Of a stretch of 64,000 nucleotides of DNA, positions 49,588-59,679 are shown one piece after another. Where the stretch lies: the NCBI RefSeq assembly GCF_900217815.1, contig NZ_OBMT01000003.1, positions 186,001 through 250,000 on the forward strand, given 5' to 3'. Within the stretch, counting starts at the first letter, position 1. Each line of letters begins with the position of its first letter. The notes beneath the pieces are model-generated. The model saw only the letters and a program-made list of their open reading frames with translations, was not told the origin of the DNA and searched no databases. Source of the DNA: Rhodobacter maris. Its GTDB lineage: Bacteria; Pseudomonadota; Alphaproteobacteria; Rhodobacterales; Rhodobacteraceae. A program made the translations under genes and the position numbers.

Positions 49588-50193
49588 ATGAGACAGGGCT
49601 TTCCCATTGCCATGCGCGGCCAGCGCATCGGCCTTCTGGGCGGATCGTTCGATCCCGCCCATGAAGGTCATGCGCATATCACCCGCGAGGCGTTGCGCCG
49701 GTTCGGGCTCGACCGGGTCTGGTGGCTCGTCTCGCCGGGCAATCCGCTGAAAGCGCGCGGCCCGGCGCCAATGGCGACGCGGCTGAGGCAGGCGCGCCGG
49801 GTGATGCGCGATCCGAAAGTGGTGGTGAGCGGTCTTGAGGCCGAGCTCGGTACGCGCCACACAGCGCAAACGCTGGCGCGACTCACCGCGCTTTATCCGG
49901 GGGTGCAGTTCGTCTGGCTGATGGGGGCCGACAATCTGGCGCAATTCGACCGCTGGGAGGGCTGGCGCCGGATTCTGGCTCTGGTGCCGGTGGGGGTGCT
50001 GGCGCGCCCCGGGCACCGGATGGTGGCGGGGCAGGCGCGCGCCGCACGGATCTTTGCGCACGCAAGGCTCGATGCGGGCCGGGCGCGGCTCTTGCCTTTC
50101 GCGCGCCGTCCTGCATGGTGCTTCGTGCAGATGCCGATGTCGGACCTCTCCTCTTCCGCGATCCGCGCGGGGGGCGGCTGGCGCGGCCGGTGA
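49588..50193 (+). CDS. nadD: Nicotinate-nucleotide adenylyltransferase
   Basis: The 201-aa enzyme has the nucleotidyltransferase motif [13 protein letters not shown] near residue 19. [18 protein letters not shown] and the C-terminal SDLSSSAIR are typical of NadD. It makes deamido-NAD in the NAD pathway and is likely essential. The 81-base gap after the cyclase gene probably holds its promoter. An ATG at 49612 is an alternative start. It is followed 22 bases later by dacB. Confidence 0.93.
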   Translation: MRQGFPIAMRGQRIGLLGGSFDPAHEGHAHITREALRRFGLDRVWWLVSPGNPLKARGPAPMATRLRQARRVMRDPKVVVSGLEAELGTRHTAQTLARLTALYPGVQFVWLMGADNLAQFDRWEGWRRILALVPVGVLARPGHRMVAGQARAARIFAHARLDAGRARLLPFARRPAWCFVQMPMSDLSSSAIRAGGGWRGR

Positions 50194-50215
50194 GGGCGCA
50201 CGACGGGGACGGACC

Positions 50216-51667
50216 ATGAAGCTGACGCGGCGGAGCATTCTGTGCGGGGGTGCGGTTGCGGGGATGACGGCGCTGGCTGCGCCACGGCTTGCGCGGGCTG
50301 AGGCGCAGGCGCTGCGCCCGCTCTCCGGGGCGGAACTTGTCGCGGCGGCGCAGCTTGGCGGCGAGGTGGGCTATCTGGTAGCCGATGCCCGCACCGGGCT
50401 CGTGCTCGAGGCGATGAATGCGGATCGGGCAATGGCGCCCGCCTCCACGGCAAAAACGATCACCACACTTTATGCGCTTGAAACGCTTGGATCTTCCTAT
50501 CGTTTTGTCACCCGGCTGCTGGCAACGGGGCCGGTGAGCGGGGGCGTTTTGCGGGGCGATCTGATCCTTGCTGGCGGCGGTGATCCGACGCTCGACACCG
50601 ACGGGCTCGCCGATCTGGCCGCCCAGCTCGTGCGCGCGGGCGTGCGCGGGCTCACCGGGCGGTTCTACACTTGGGGCGGTGCGCTGCCCTATGCCGCCGA
50701 AATTGCCGCCGACCAGCCCGTCCATGTGGGCTACAACCCGTCGATTTCCGGGCTGATCCTGAATTACAATCGGGTGCATTTCCGCTGGAAACGCGGTCAG
50801 GGCGGCTATGCGCTGGGGATGGAGGCCTGGTCGGAGAAATACCAGCCCACGGCCTATACGATCGACGCCGCGCTCGCAAACCGTTCGACGCCGCTCTTCG
50901 GCTACCGGCAGACGGGGGGGAAAGAGCACTGGACGGTTGCATCGGGGGGGCTGAACAAGGCGGGAAGCCTCTGGTTGCCGGTGCGCCTGCCCGATGCTTA
51001 CGCGGGCGATGTGTTCCAGACACTGGCGCGGGCGCAGGGCTGTGCGCTGCCCGCGCCCGAACCCCTGCGCGGGCTGCCTGCCGGTGCGCAAATGATCGCC
51101 GCGCGGCAATCGTCAGAGCTTCCGGTGATCCTGCGCTCGATGCTCAAATATTCCACCAACATCACCGCCGAGGCGGTGGGGATGACCGCGAGCGCGGCGC
51201 GCGGGGCCAATGCGGCGCGCGGCGCTTCGGGCGCGGCGATGAGCGCCTGGCTCGCGGCCAAGCTTGGGGGGGGCAAGGCGCGGTTTGTCGATCATTCGGG
51301 GCTTGGGGCCGAGGACCGGATCTCGGCGCTCGAGATGGTGCGCGCTGTGACCCTGCTTGGTCCGAAGGCGGGGCTGCGAGGATTGATGAAGCCCTTCGGG
51401 CTGCGCGATAGCGCGGGGCGCACGGTTGAGGTGCCGGGGCTGCGCGTCGACGCCAAGACCGGCACGCTGAATTTCGTCTCGACGCTGACGGGGTTCATCA
51501 CGGCGCCTGACGGCACCGAGCTCACCTTTGCGATTTTCACCGGCGATCTGGCGCGCCGCGCGCGCTCGCAAAGCAGCGGCGAGCCCGAAGGGTCACGAAC
51601 CTGGGTGCGGCGGTCAAAAGTGCTGCAAAGCCAGTTGATCACGCGCTGGGCCGCGCTTTACGGCTGA
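50216..51667 (+). CDS. dacB: D-alanyl-D-alanine carboxypeptidase/endopeptidase (PBP4 type)
   Basis: The 483-aa protein has a twin-arginine-like signal (MKLTRRSILCGGAVAGMTAL). All three penicillin-binding motifs are present: SxxK at Ser77/Lys80 (PASTAK), SxN in KYSTNITAE and KTG in DAKTGTLNF. An inserted region lies between the first two, as in DacB/PBP4. It trims or opens peptidoglycan peptides in the periplasm. The ATG at 50216 is the natural start; an in-frame extension covers nadD and is rejected. Confidence 0.92.
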   Translation: MKLTRRSILCGGAVAGMTALAAPRLARAEAQALRPLSGAELVAAAQLGGEVGYLVADARTGLVLEAMNADRAMAPASTAKTITTLYALETLGSSYRFVTRLLATGPVSGGVLRGDLILAGGGDPTLDTDGLADLAAQLVRAGVRGLTGRFYTWGGALPYAAEIAADQPVHVGYNPSISGLILNYNRVHFRWKRGQGGYALGMEAWSEKYQPTAYTIDAALANRSTPLFGYRQTGGKEHWTVASGGLNKAGSLWLPVRLPDAYAGDVFQTLARAQGCALPAPEPLRGLPAGAQMIAARQSSELPVILRSMLKYSTNITAEAVGMTASAARGANAARGASGAAMSAWLAAKLGGGKARFVDHSGLGAEDRISALEMVRAVTLLGPKAGLRGLMKPFGLRDSAGRTVEVPGLRVDAKTGTLNFVSTLTGFITAPDGTELTFAIFTGDLARRARSQSSGEPEGSRTWVRRSKVLQSQLITRWAALYG

Positions 51668-51747
51668 CGCAATGGACCGGCTTTGCCGCTGCGAGGCTTT
51701 CCCGCCTGCCATCCGGCGGCAATGAAAACCTTGTCGCTTGCACGACC

Positions 51748-53931
51748 CTATCTCTTGCGGGGTCGTTTCACCCCGCCGCGTTGCCCCGGGCGGCCCGCGG
51801 TTGAGCGGCCCTTGGCCTGTGTCGCGGCTTCGACCGCTTCTTCCACAACGGACTGACGCGCCAGCGGATCGTCGGCAACCACTAGCTCCACCGCCTCGAG
51901 ACGCTTGATCTCGTCGCGCAGTCGCGCCGCTTCCTCGAATTCGAGGTTCTCGGCAGCCTTGCGCATTTGCAATCTCAGCCCCTCAAGATGCGCCGCCAGA
52001 TTGGCGCCCGATTGCACTTTATCAACTTTTGCGGTGACGCGCGCCATATCGGTGTCGCCCGCCCAGAGCCCGGCCAGCACATCCTCGACATTCTTGCGCA
52101 CGGTCTGCGGTGTGATGCCATGCGTCGCGTTGTAAGCGATCTGCTTTTCGCGGCGGCGGTTCGTTTCGCCAAGCGCACGCTCCATCGAGCCGGTGATCTT
52201 GTCGGCATACATGATCACCCGGCCATCGGCGTTGCGCGCGGCCCGCCCGATGGTCTGGATCAGCGAGGTCTCCGAGCGCAGGAAGCCCTCCTTGTCGGCA
52301 TCGAGAATGGCCACGAGCCCGCATTCGGGAATGTCGAGCCCCTCGCGCAGAAGGTTGATGCCGATCAGCACGTCAAAGGCGCCAAGCCGCAGATCGCGCA
52401 GGATCTCGATGCGCTCAATCGTGTCGATGTCGGAGTGCATGTAGCGCACCCGCACCCCCTGTTCGTGCAGATATTCGGTGAGGTCTTCCGCCATGCGCTT
52501 GGTGAGCGTGGTCACAAGCACGCGCAGCCCGCGCGCCGCGACCTTGCGGATTTCATCGAGAAGGTCATCCACCTGCGTCTCGACCGGGCGGATCTCCACC
52601 TCCGGGTCCAGAAGCCCGGTGGGGCGGATCACCTGTTCGGTGAACACGCCGCCGGTCTGCTCCAGCTCCCATCCCGCGGGTGTGGCGGACACGAACACCG
52701 ATTGCGGGCGCATCGCATCCCATTCCTCGAATTTGAGCGGACGGTTGTCCATGCAGGACGGCAGCCGGAAGCCGTGTTCGGCGAGCGTGAACTTGCGCCG
52801 GTAGTCGCCCCGATACATGCCGCCGATTTGCGGCACGGTGACGTGGGATTCATCGGCAAAGACAATCGCCGTGTCGGGAATGAATTCAAAAAGAGTCGGG
52901 GGCGGCTCGCCCGGATTGCGCCCGGTCAGATAGCGCGAATAGTTCTCGATGCCGTTGCACACACCCGTTGCCTCGAGCATCTCAAGGTCAAAATTGGTGC
53001 GCTGCTCAAGCCGTTGCGCCTCCAGAAGCTTGCCCTCGCCGGTGAGCTGCTTGAGCCGCTGCGCGAGCTCCGAGCGGATCGACTTGATCGCCTGCTGCAG
53101 CGTCGGGCGGGGGGTCACGTAGTGGCTGTTGGCGTAGATCCGGATCTGCTCGAAGCTGTTCGTCTTCGCCCCCGTGAGCGGGTCGAATTCGGTGATCGCT
53201 TCCAGTTCCTCGCCAAAGAAGCTGAACTTCCAGGCGCGGTCTTCGAGGTGGGCGGGCCAGAGGTCGACCGTGTCGCCCTTCACGCGGAAGGCGCCGCGCT
53301 GGAAGGCGGCATCGAGGCGCTTGTATTGCTGCGCCACGAGGTCCGCCAGAAACTTGCGTTGATCGTAAAGCCCGCCCACGGTCAGGTCCTGCGTCATCGC
53401 CGAATAGGTCTCGACCGAGCCGATGCCATAGATGCAGCTCACCGAGGCAACGATGATCACATCGTCCCGCTCCAGCAGCGCCCGGGTGGCCGAGTGGCGC
53501 ATCCGGTCGATCTGCTCGTTGATCATCGATTCCTTCTCGATATAGGTGTCGGTGCGCGCGACATAGGCCTCGGGCTGGTAGTAATCGTAGTAGGAAACGA
53601 AGTATTCCACCGCGTTGTCGGGGAAGAAGCCTTTGAATTCTCCGTAGAGTTGCGCCGCCAACGTCTTGTTGGGCGCAAGGATAATCGCCGGGCGCTGGGT
53701 CTCCTCGATCACTTTCGCCATCGTGTAGGTCTTGCCGGTGCCGGTGGCCCCCAGAAGCACCTGATCGCGCTCGCCCGCAAGCACAGCGGCGGCAATCTCG
53801 GCAATCGCGGCGGGCTGGTCGCCGGCCGGGGCAAATTCGGTCTTCATGGTGAAACGCTTGCCGCCTTCGAGCTTGGCGCGGGTGAGCACATCGGGGCGTT
53901 CGACGGGGCGGTTGTCGTTGTTGTGGGGCAT
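51748..53931 (-). CDS. uvrB: Excinuclease ABC subunit B
   Basis: The 727-aa UvrB is complete. It has the Walker A motif GATGTGKT, the damage-probing hairpin [21 protein letters not shown], the DESH motif ([11 protein letters not shown]) and a C-terminal UVR domain ([23 protein letters not shown]). A short basic tail follows. It verifies DNA damage with UvrA and recruits UvrC in nucleotide excision repair. The ATG at 53931 is favoured over one 51 bases earlier. The gap upstream is 365 bases and shared with the complex I subunit gene. Confidence 0.97.
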   Translation of the reverse strand: MPHNNDNRPVERPDVLTRAKLEGGKRFTMKTEFAPAGDQPAAIAEIAAAVLAGERDQVLLGATGTGKTYTMAKVIEETQRPAIILAPNKTLAAQLYGEFKGFFPDNAVEYFVSYYDYYQPEAYVARTDTYIEKESMINEQIDRMRHSATRALLERDDVIIVASVSCIYGIGSVETYSAMTQDLTVGGLYDQRKFLADLVAQQYKRLDAAFQRGAFRVKGDTVDLWPAHLEDRAWKFSFFGEELEAITEFDPLTGAKTNSFEQIRIYANSHYVTPRPTLQQAIKSIRSELAQRLKQLTGEGKLLEAQRLEQRTNFDLEMLEATGVCNGIENYSRYLTGRNPGEPPPTLFEFIPDTAIVFADESHVTVPQIGGMYRGDYRRKFTLAEHGFRLPSCMDNRPLKFEEWDAMRPQSVFVSATPAGWELEQTGGVFTEQVIRPTGLLDPEVEIRPVETQVDDLLDEIRKVAARGLRVLVTTLTKRMAEDLTEYLHEQGVRVRYMHSDIDTIERIEILRDLRLGAFDVLIGINLLREGLDIPECGLVAILDADKEGFLRSETSLIQTIGRAARNADGRVIMYADKITGSMERALGETNRRREKQIAYNATHGITPQTVRKNVEDVLAGLWAGDTDMARVTAKVDKVQSGANLAAHLEGLRLQMRKAAENLEFEEAARLRDEIKRLEAVELVVADDPLARQSVVEEAVEAATQAKGRSTAGRPGQRGGVKRPRKR

Positions 53932-54296
53932 GCTGAGTCCTCGGGCAGGCCTCACTGTCGGTCCCTTTTCGTTCTCTTTCAAGGCCTTGTCGAAAGAGTT
54001 GCCGAAAGGTTAAGGTAAACGTTCAAATTGATATAGCAAATCAATGAGTTGCGCGGATATTTCGCTTGCGATTCGGGGCCGTTGTTCGCATGTTGTCGGA
54101 GCAAGCAGCATTCGCTACCGGCCGGGGCACCACCCCCACCCCTCGCTCCCCAGACCCGGCCGGTAGCATCCCTCCCCCTTCTTCCGAGCATGATGTGCGG
54201 GCGCCTGTGCGAACCGCAGTTTCGGCACACAATGGTATGCAGCGCTTGCGTTTCCGCGCGGATCCGATACAAAGAGGTGTCAGCAGAGAGGGTCCC
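53932..54296. other. Divergent intergenic region between uvrB and the complex I subunit gene
   Basis: This region contains no convincing gene. It includes an AT-rich part with the palindrome ATTGAT-N7-ATCAAT at 54027-54045, which could hold promoters for either side. It also contains the strong inverted repeat listed separately. A GTTC-N7-GTCG sequence at 54084 is a poor match to the alphaproteobacterial SOS box. Confidence 0.6.
54114..54167. repeat. 13-base inverted repeat with a C-rich loop
   Basis: GCTACCGGCCGGG (54114-54126) and CCCGGCCGGTAGC (54155-54167) are perfect arms. The 28-base loop is almost all C and A on the plus strand. On the minus strand the loop and arm hold four runs of three to five Gs, a G-quadruplex-type pattern. 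It lies about 130 bases before the complex I subunit start. Confidence 0.65.
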
Positions 54297-54608
54297 ATGC
54301 GCGCACGTATCTACCAGCCTGCCCGCAACGCGATGCAGTCCGGCCAGGCGAAAACCAAGCTTTGGTATCTCGATTTCCTGTCATCCGAGGCGCGGGACAT
54401 TGACCCGCTGATGGGGTGGACCGGGTCGTCGGACACGCAAAGCCAGGTGCGCCTCAAGTTCGACAGCCGCGAGGCGGCAGAGCATTATGCAAAAACCAGA
54501 GGCATCGATTATGTCGTGACGGGCGCCCACAAGCGCGCGATCAATATTCGCCAGATGGGCTATGGCGAGAATTTCCAATCGAATCGCCGTGCGAACTGGA
54601 CGCATTGA
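54297..54608 (+). CDS. ETC complex I subunit (NDUFS4-like)
   Basis: The 103-aa protein matches the ETC complex I conserved region of the mitochondrial 18-kDa NDUFS4 accessory subunit. It has [35 protein letters not shown] and the closing [12 protein letters not shown]. It helps build or stabilise NADH:ubiquinone oxidoreductase, a feature of alphaproteobacteria. The ATG at 54297 gives the usual length, and a longer frame from 54066 crosses the inverted repeat. A clear terminator follows 62 bases after the stop. Confidence 0.93.
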   Translation: MRARIYQPARNAMQSGQAKTKLWYLDFLSSEARDIDPLMGWTGSSDTQSQVRLKFDSREAAEHYAKTRGIDYVVTGAHKRAINIRQMGYGENFQSNRRANWTH

Positions 54609-54670
54609 GAGTGTAGAAAAGACCCGAGTTCTCACCGTAGGGCATAAGTTTTAACCGAGATCTGCATATG

Positions 54671-54694
54671 GGGCGCCCTTGGGGCGCCCTTTTT
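54671..54694 (+). terminator. Rho-independent terminator
   Basis: Two copies of GGGCGCCC (54671-54678 and 54682-54689), each self-complementary, can form an eight-base stem with a three-base loop. TTTTT follows. It ends transcription from the complex I subunit gene. Confidence 0.85.
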
Positions 54695-54740
54695 GTATCT
54701 GCTGTGCGCAGGGCGAAGGCTCGTGCGCGGCCCGCGCGCA

Positions 54741-54785
54741 ACAGGGATGACCGTAACAGGGATGACCGTGACAGCGCTGACCTGC
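54741..54785. repeat. 15-base tandem repeat
   Basis: ACAGGGATGACCGTA is followed by ACAGGGATGACCGTG and a third diverged copy beginning ACAGCGCTGACC. It lies in the 322-base gap between the complex I subunit gene and the chemoreceptor gene, where I see no coding sequence. Confidence 0.7.
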
Positions 54786-54805
54786 ACCGGCAGATCTTCC
54801 ACGAT

Positions 54806-54836
54806 CGCCCCGCACCATCTGTCGAAGTGCGGGGCG
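54806..54836. repeat. Inverted repeat in the same gap
   Basis: CGCCCCGCAC and GTGCGGGGCG are perfect ten-base arms around an 11-base loop. No T run follows on either strand. Confidence 0.5.
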
Positions 54837-54897
54837 GCGGCGAACCAAGGGGCTCTGGACCCGTGCCGGCAATGATCGTGATGCGGCTGCGAAGATC

Positions 54898-54923
54898 GGA
54901 GAGATCCTGCCGCGGATCTCTCC
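54898..54923 (-). terminator. Hairpin just after the chemoreceptor gene
   Basis: GGAGAGATCC and GGATCTCTCC form a ten-base perfect stem with a six-base loop, eight bases beyond the stop of the minus-strand chemoreceptor gene. No clear T run follows, so termination strength is uncertain. Confidence 0.55.
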
Positions 54924-54930
54924 CTACCCT

Positions 54931-57300
54931 TCAAGCGGCGGTGGCCCGGGGATCCGTCTCCGCGGTGCGGAACCGCTTGACATTCGCAACGAGTTGATCC
55001 GCCTCGATCCGCAGGGCCGAGAGTGCGGCATTCGTCTCTTCGATCATCGCGGCGTTTTGCTGCGACACCCGGTCGAGCTCGGTGGTTGCCTTGGAAATCT
55101 CCGCGATGCCGACCTTGCTTTCGCCCACGGCGCCCGCGATATGCTCGATCCGTTCCTGAACATCCCCGATCGAGCCGACGATCTGGCCAAGCGCATCGGC
55201 CGTGTGATCCACCATCTCGACGCCGCGCCCGACGTCGCGCGCCGCGGTTTCAATGATCTGCGCGATCTCGCGGGAGGCTTCGGACGAGCGCTGCGCCAGC
55301 GCGCGCACTTCCGAGGCGACAACGGCAAAGCCGCGCCCGCTTTCGCCCGCCCGCGCCGCCTCGACCCCGGCGTTGAGCGCCAGAAGATTGGTCTGGAAGG
55401 CGATTTCGTCGATCACCTGGAGCACGCGCTCGATCCGTTCGGACGATTGCCGGATGCTTTCCATTGCGACAAGCGCATCCTGGGCAATGGTGTTGCCGCT
55501 CTCGGCATGGGTCGAAATGGTGTGCATGCGCTCCTTGGCATCATTGGCGATCCCCGCCATGCCACCGATGGAGCTCGCCATTTCCTCAAGTGCCGAGGCG
55601 GTTTCCTCAAGCATCGCGGCATTGTGCTCGCTGCGCCGAGCCAGATCGTGCGCGGCGGTCCCGATTTCGGCGCTCGAACTGTCGATGATGCGTGAGGTGT
55701 CCTCGATCGCCCGTACCGTCGTTGTGATGCTGTCGTTCGCCGCCCGCACCGATTGCGCCATCTCGGCGAAGACACCGACGAAACCATCAGAGATGAGATA
55801 GGTCAGATCGCCTTCGGCGAGGTGACGTAGCGCCCTGTTCACCTCGGCGATGCCCGCATCGGCGATCTCGCCGATCTGGTTCAGACCCCGGCAGATCTCG
55901 GCCAGGATCCCCTCCTTGTCGGCCAGGTCGATCCGGCGCGAGAAATCACCTTGCGCACAGGCATTGACGACGACGGAAATCTCGGCGGCGATATGGCGGT
56001 CGCGTTCGGCCATCAGCCGTGCCGCCTCGGCCTCGCGGGCCAACCGCGCTTCCTTGCCGGCCCGCGCCGCTGCCTCGCGCTCGGCTTCCTGCCGGCGATG
56101 CGCCTCGCGCTCTGCCCTGGCTTGCCGCTCGCGCTCCTGCGCCTCAAGGATGCTCACCCGGAAACTGTCGAGCGCCGCGCCCATTTGCGCCGTTTCGCGC
56201 AGGTGCGGCAGGGGCAATGCAGTATCCAGCGCGCCGCGTGCCATCTCGCCCGCCGCCTGTGCGAGATCGCGCACATCCGTCTCGGTGCGTCGCACCGATC
56301 GCAGGCCAAGGATCAGGGAGCCCACGAGGGCGCCGACGATGATCCCGCCCACCGCAAGAAAGCCGATCAGGGCGGAACGGGCCTCGTCGGCCGCTTCCGC
56401 CTTGATGCCATTGCCGATCACGCTTTCGGCCTCCTTCATCGCCTCGATCCTTTGGGTCGCCGTCGCAAAAAATTCTTCGCCCGTCACACCGCCCAGATCC
56501 TGGGTTTCGGGCGAGGTGAAGGCGATCTGACGCATCCGCGCCAGCTCGACGTTGGCCGGCAGCGTTTCAAGGCGCGCGACCGCGGCGCGGTCTTGCGGGG
56601 CGGCCAGCGCCTCGAAGAAGAGGAGCGCTTGTTCCTGCTGCGCCACCATCGTGCGCATTGCGAGCAGGACCTGGGTGCCGAAGGCGCCCTTGCGAAAGGC
56701 TCCGGCCCCCAGCGCCCGTTCGAGTCCGGAGCGCTCTTTTGCTGTCAGGAAAGCGCCATAGGCGGCGATCCGGTTGCTGATCCGCGCGTTCGAAGTGGAC
56801 CTCGCCACCACTTCGACCATTTGCAGCACATCTGCATCCATCTCGGTGTAATATTCGATCGCCTCGGCCACTGGCAGGCTGCGCGCATCGACCCCGCTGC
56901 GGATCTCCTCGGAGCGTTCAAAATCTCCCGCAAGTTCCGTCACGAGCGCGGAAATCTCGTCGGACAGATGGTCGAGCCCGATCCCGTCGGCCTTTGCCAG
57001 AAGCGTCGCGCGTGCGGTGTCGGTGGCGGTGCGCTGCGCCACCAGCCGCTCGGGCAAGGTGGTTTCCGTGCCGTTCAGGAACAGGCTCGTCATGCCGCGT
57101 TCGAGTTGCTGTTCATGCGCCACGGCGCCCGCGTCCTGGGCCAGCTCCATCAGTTGCTGAACCATGCGCGCATCGCTCAGCACCTGCCAGCGCTCTGCGA
57201 TCAGGAAAATGCCGAACACCAGCGCGAGGGTCGCGGGAAGGCCGAGAGACACCGCCATGACGCGGCGCAAGGAGGTTTTGGGGAGGTTAACAGATGTCAT
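54931..57300 (-). CDS. Methyl-accepting chemotaxis protein with NIT sensor domain
   Basis: This 789-aa chemoreceptor has an N-terminal membrane helix (residues about 14-34). A periplasmic nitrate/nitrite-sensing NIT domain (about 40-290) includes [12 protein letters not shown] and [19 protein letters not shown] second helix ([20 protein letters not shown], about 318-340), HAMP segments and a long signalling coil follow. The coil's tip is [23 protein letters not shown]. It would report ligand binding to CheW/CheA. No che genes are nearby. The ATG at 57300 is chosen over a GTG four codons earlier. Confidence 0.94.
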   Translation of the reverse strand: MTSVNLPKTSLRRVMAVSLGLPATLALVFGIFLIAERWQVLSDARMVQQLMELAQDAGAVAHEQQLERGMTSLFLNGTETTLPERLVAQRTATDTARATLLAKADGIGLDHLSDEISALVTELAGDFERSEEIRSGVDARSLPVAEAIEYYTEMDADVLQMVEVVARSTSNARISNRIAAYGAFLTAKERSGLERALGAGAFRKGAFGTQVLLAMRTMVAQQEQALLFFEALAAPQDRAAVARLETLPANVELARMRQIAFTSPETQDLGGVTGEEFFATATQRIEAMKEAESVIGNGIKAEAADEARSALIGFLAVGGIIVGALVGSLILGLRSVRRTETDVRDLAQAAGEMARGALDTALPLPHLRETAQMGAALDSFRVSILEAQERERQARAEREAHRRQEAEREAAARAGKEARLAREAEAARLMAERDRHIAAEISVVVNACAQGDFSRRIDLADKEGILAEICRGLNQIGEIADAGIAEVNRALRHLAEGDLTYLISDGFVGVFAEMAQSVRAANDSITTTVRAIEDTSRIIDSSSAEIGTAAHDLARRSEHNAAMLEETASALEEMASSIGGMAGIANDAKERMHTISTHAESGNTIAQDALVAMESIRQSSERIERVLQVIDEIAFQTNLLALNAGVEAARAGESGRGFAVVASEVRALAQRSSEASREIAQIIETAARDVGRGVEMVDHTADALGQIVGSIGDVQERIEHIAGAVGESKVGIAEISKATTELDRVSQQNAAMIEETNAALSALRIEADQLVANVKRFRTAETDPRATAA

Positions 57301-57718
57301 CGTTACTACCACAGATCTACATGGGAAAAAGGTGCGGCAAGTTTCCTAAAGCTTCGCAAAGGCGCCCCGGGCCGTGGATTGATCCCGCAAGCGGTACTCG
57401 CAAGCGCTTGGATCAACACCGCATTTCTTTCCCTAAAATCCCGACTATCGGCGGTTTTCCCGAAAAAAGGCGGCGTGTTGCCCCTCGCGGCCTGTCCTGC
57501 AGGCAACCAAACAGAAGCGGGCGGGCGCGGGGCGAGCCGGGTCAGAAAGGGATCGGCGCAACCGCGCGCTGCGACGGTGATCCTCTGGCTGCGTCAGGCG
57601 CTTTGCGTCCCGGCCCAGCGGAACACCCTTAATCCTTTCTAAACCGAGCCGGATTAAGCCTGTTTGTGCTGCGGCCGTGGCCAATTTGGCCCCGATCACA
57701 TCTCAGAAGGAGACAGCT
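57301..57718. other. Intergenic region between the chemoreceptor and FkbH-like genes
   Basis: I find no convincing gene in these 418 bases. It must contain two divergent promoters. Notable sequences are the palindrome CTTAATCC-N15-GGATTAAG at 57628-57658 and the palindrome GGCCAATTTGGCC at 57679-57691 close to the FkbH-like start. Confidence 0.6.
57628..57658. promoter_or_regulatory. Inverted repeat upstream of the FkbH-like gene
   Basis: CTTAATCC and GGATTAAG are perfect arms 15 bases apart, centred about 75 bases before the start codon. This is a possible operator for an unknown regulator. Confidence 0.4.
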
Positions 57719-59566
57719 TTGAACGCCGAAGAATTCCTTTTTCCGCGCGCGCTGGAGGTCCGGCCCAGTAAAATATCGAAGGTTCTGGTCCTCGGCTCCT
57801 GCATGGCCGAGGAAACCGTAGCCGGGTTCCGCCGCCAGACGCCGAACACCGAGTTCGATCTTCTGGTTTTCAACGGGCCGGGCGATTTGCCCGATCTGTC
57901 AAAAGAAGCCGTTCTGGCCTATGATTTTCAATATGTTCAGCTCTCGCTGCGCTACATCGTGCGCGATGAGGTGGTGCGCTTTGCCGATTTCCAGCAGCCC
58001 GGCGTTGCAGAGAGCGTCATGGAGCGATCCTTGCAGTTCTTGCGGGTGACGCTTGAAGCGGCCCTCGCCTACAACCGTGCGCATGGTCTGCTGACATTCG
58101 TGACGAATTTCTTCGTGCCGCAGGTGCCGGTCGTGGCGGCCCTCGACCGGGCGGGCAGCAGCAGCGATTTTGCGTCAATCGTCCGTCGGCTGAACGAGGA
58201 ATTGGCGCGGCTCGTGGCGACCTGTCCCAATGCCTATATCGCCGATGTGGACATGGTTGCCTCTGCCTGTGGCAAACGGTTCCTGATGGACGACACTTTC
58301 ACTTTCTACTCGCATTCCCATTTCTGGTCGGCGGTCGACAACGAGTTCGACATCTCTCCGGAGTGGAACGCCCCGGCCTGGGGGCGGCTGGACCCGGTGG
58401 TTCCTCTGGAGGACATCTACGCCGGGCCGGGGGGTGATGTGTTTTGCGCGCTCTGGCGTCAGGCCGAGTGCCTCTACCGGATCGTGAACCAGACCGACAT
58501 GGTCAAGATGGTCATCTTCGATCTGGACGACACGCTCTGGCGCGGCCAGATCGTCGAGCATTATGGCCCCGGGATCGCTTCGCCTGTGTTTCACGGCTGG
58601 CCTGTGGGCATGTGGGAAGCGATCCAGCACTTGCGCGCGCGCGGCATCATCACGGCGGTGTGCTCGAAAAACGAGGAAAGCCTCGTTCGCGAGCGCTGGC
58701 ATCATGCCGTGATGCCAAGCTGGCTCACGCTCGACGATTTCGCCATCGTCGAGATCGGCTGGACCCCGAAGGCGGAAGTGATCGGGCGGATGATCTCGCG
58801 GGCGGGACTGACCCCCAAGAGCGTGGTATTTGTCGATGACAATCCGGTCGAACGTGAGGCGGTTCGCGCGGCCCTGCCCGGCATCCGCGTGCTTGGCGAC
58901 TCGCCGAACCAGACGCGGCGGATCCTGCTGTGGTCTCCGGAAACGCAGCTGGCGACATTGTCGAACGAAACGGTCAATCGCGAAACGTCGATCCGGCAGA
59001 TCCAGCATCGGGAACAGGACCGCGAGACCCTCTCGCGCGAGGAATTCCTGCGCGATCTCAATTGCCGGGTGCGTCTGGTCCGGGTGCCGTCGACCGCACA
59101 TCGCGACGGTGCGCGCTGCCTGGAACTGCTCAATAAGACCAACCAGTTCAACACAACAGGCCTGCGCTGGACGGCGGCGCAGCTCGACAGTGTGCTCGCC
59201 TCCGGCGGCACGCTTTACGGCTTTTACGCCCAGGATCGCTATACGGATTATGGATTGGTCGGGGTGGTGATCTATCGCGAGGGGATCTTTGTGCAATTCG
59301 CGATGAGCTGCCGCGTCCTTGGTTTGAGCATCGAGCAGGCGGTCATTCGCGAGATCATGGCCGATGTGCGCCTGCGCGAGCCGGGCCGTGAGTTCGGGGC
59401 CCGCATCTTTGCCACCGACTCCAATCTGGTCAGTCGCGATGTGTTCCTGAAATGCGGCTTTCGCGCGCTCGAGACCGATCAGACCGTGCAGGTCGCCGCC
59501 GGTGGAACCGAAGTCGCCGCGCCCGCGCATGTCGCGCTCACTTTCGAGCTGTCTGCCGCCGCCTGA
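57719..59566 (+). CDS. HAD-IIIC family FkbH-like protein
   Basis: The 615-aa protein has three parts. The first is an N-terminal SGNH-like domain (VLVLGSCMAEETV). The second is a HAD-IIIC domain from about residue 260, with nucleophile FDLDDTLWRG and VFVDDNPVEREAV. The third is a C-terminal GNAT-like domain (about 450-615). FkbH relatives load glyceryl groups from 1,3-bisphosphoglycerate onto carrier proteins in polyketide pathways, but no carrier or synthase gene is near. The start is TTG at 57719 with AAGGAG five bases upstream. A different role, such as surface polysaccharide decoration, is possible. Confidence 0.85.
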   Translation: MNAEEFLFPRALEVRPSKISKVLVLGSCMAEETVAGFRRQTPNTEFDLLVFNGPGDLPDLSKEAVLAYDFQYVQLSLRYIVRDEVVRFADFQQPGVAESVMERSLQFLRVTLEAALAYNRAHGLLTFVTNFFVPQVPVVAALDRAGSSSDFASIVRRLNEELARLVATCPNAYIADVDMVASACGKRFLMDDTFTFYSHSHFWSAVDNEFDISPEWNAPAWGRLDPVVPLEDIYAGPGGDVFCALWRQAECLYRIVNQTDMVKMVIFDLDDTLWRGQIVEHYGPGIASPVFHGWPVGMWEAIQHLRARGIITAVCSKNEESLVRERWHHAVMPSWLTLDDFAIVEIGWTPKAEVIGRMISRAGLTPKSVVFVDDNPVEREAVRAALPGIRVLGDSPNQTRRILLWSPETQLATLSNETVNRETSIRQIQHREQDRETLSREEFLRDLNCRVRLVRVPSTAHRDGARCLELLNKTNQFNTTGLRWTAAQLDSVLASGGTLYGFYAQDRYTDYGLVGVVIYREGIFVQFAMSCRVLGLSIEQAVIREIMADVRLREPGREFGARIFATDSNLVSRDVFLKCGFRALETDQTVQVAAGGTEVAAPAHVALTFELSAAA

Positions 59567-59581
59567 GCGCGGCGAGGCCCG

Positions 59582-59673
59582 GCCTTCGTCGCGCCGAAGG
59601 CACCAAAGCGGCCGTGCCGGCTTCAGCCCCGTCTCGCGGGGCTCGGAGCGCCGGAGCGAAGGGCCGCTCCGGC
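59582..59673. terminator. Cluster of hairpins between convergent genes
   Basis: Three inverted repeats lie in this 113-base gap. They are GCCTTCG-N6-CGAAGGC at 59582-59601, GCCCCG-N5-CGGGGC in the middle and GCCGGAGCG-N6-CGCTCCGGC at 59650-59673. They probably act as a two-way terminator for the FkbH-like and thiolase genes. Confidence 0.5.
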
Positions 59674-59679
59674 ACGCCG

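Noticed and set aside
54027-54045. FNR-type box in the uvrB upstream region
   Set aside because: ATTGAT and ATCAAT are seven bases apart instead of the four needed in TTGAT-N4-ATCAA.
53999-54098. SOS (LexA) box before uvrB
   Set aside because: Only degenerate half-sites (GTTG-N7-GTTA and GTTC-N7-GTCG) are present, not the GTTC-N7-GTTC pattern.
57445-57452. Sigma-28 promoter for the chemoreceptor
   Set aside because: GCCGATAG occurs on the minus strand, but no TAAA -35 element is found at the right spacing.
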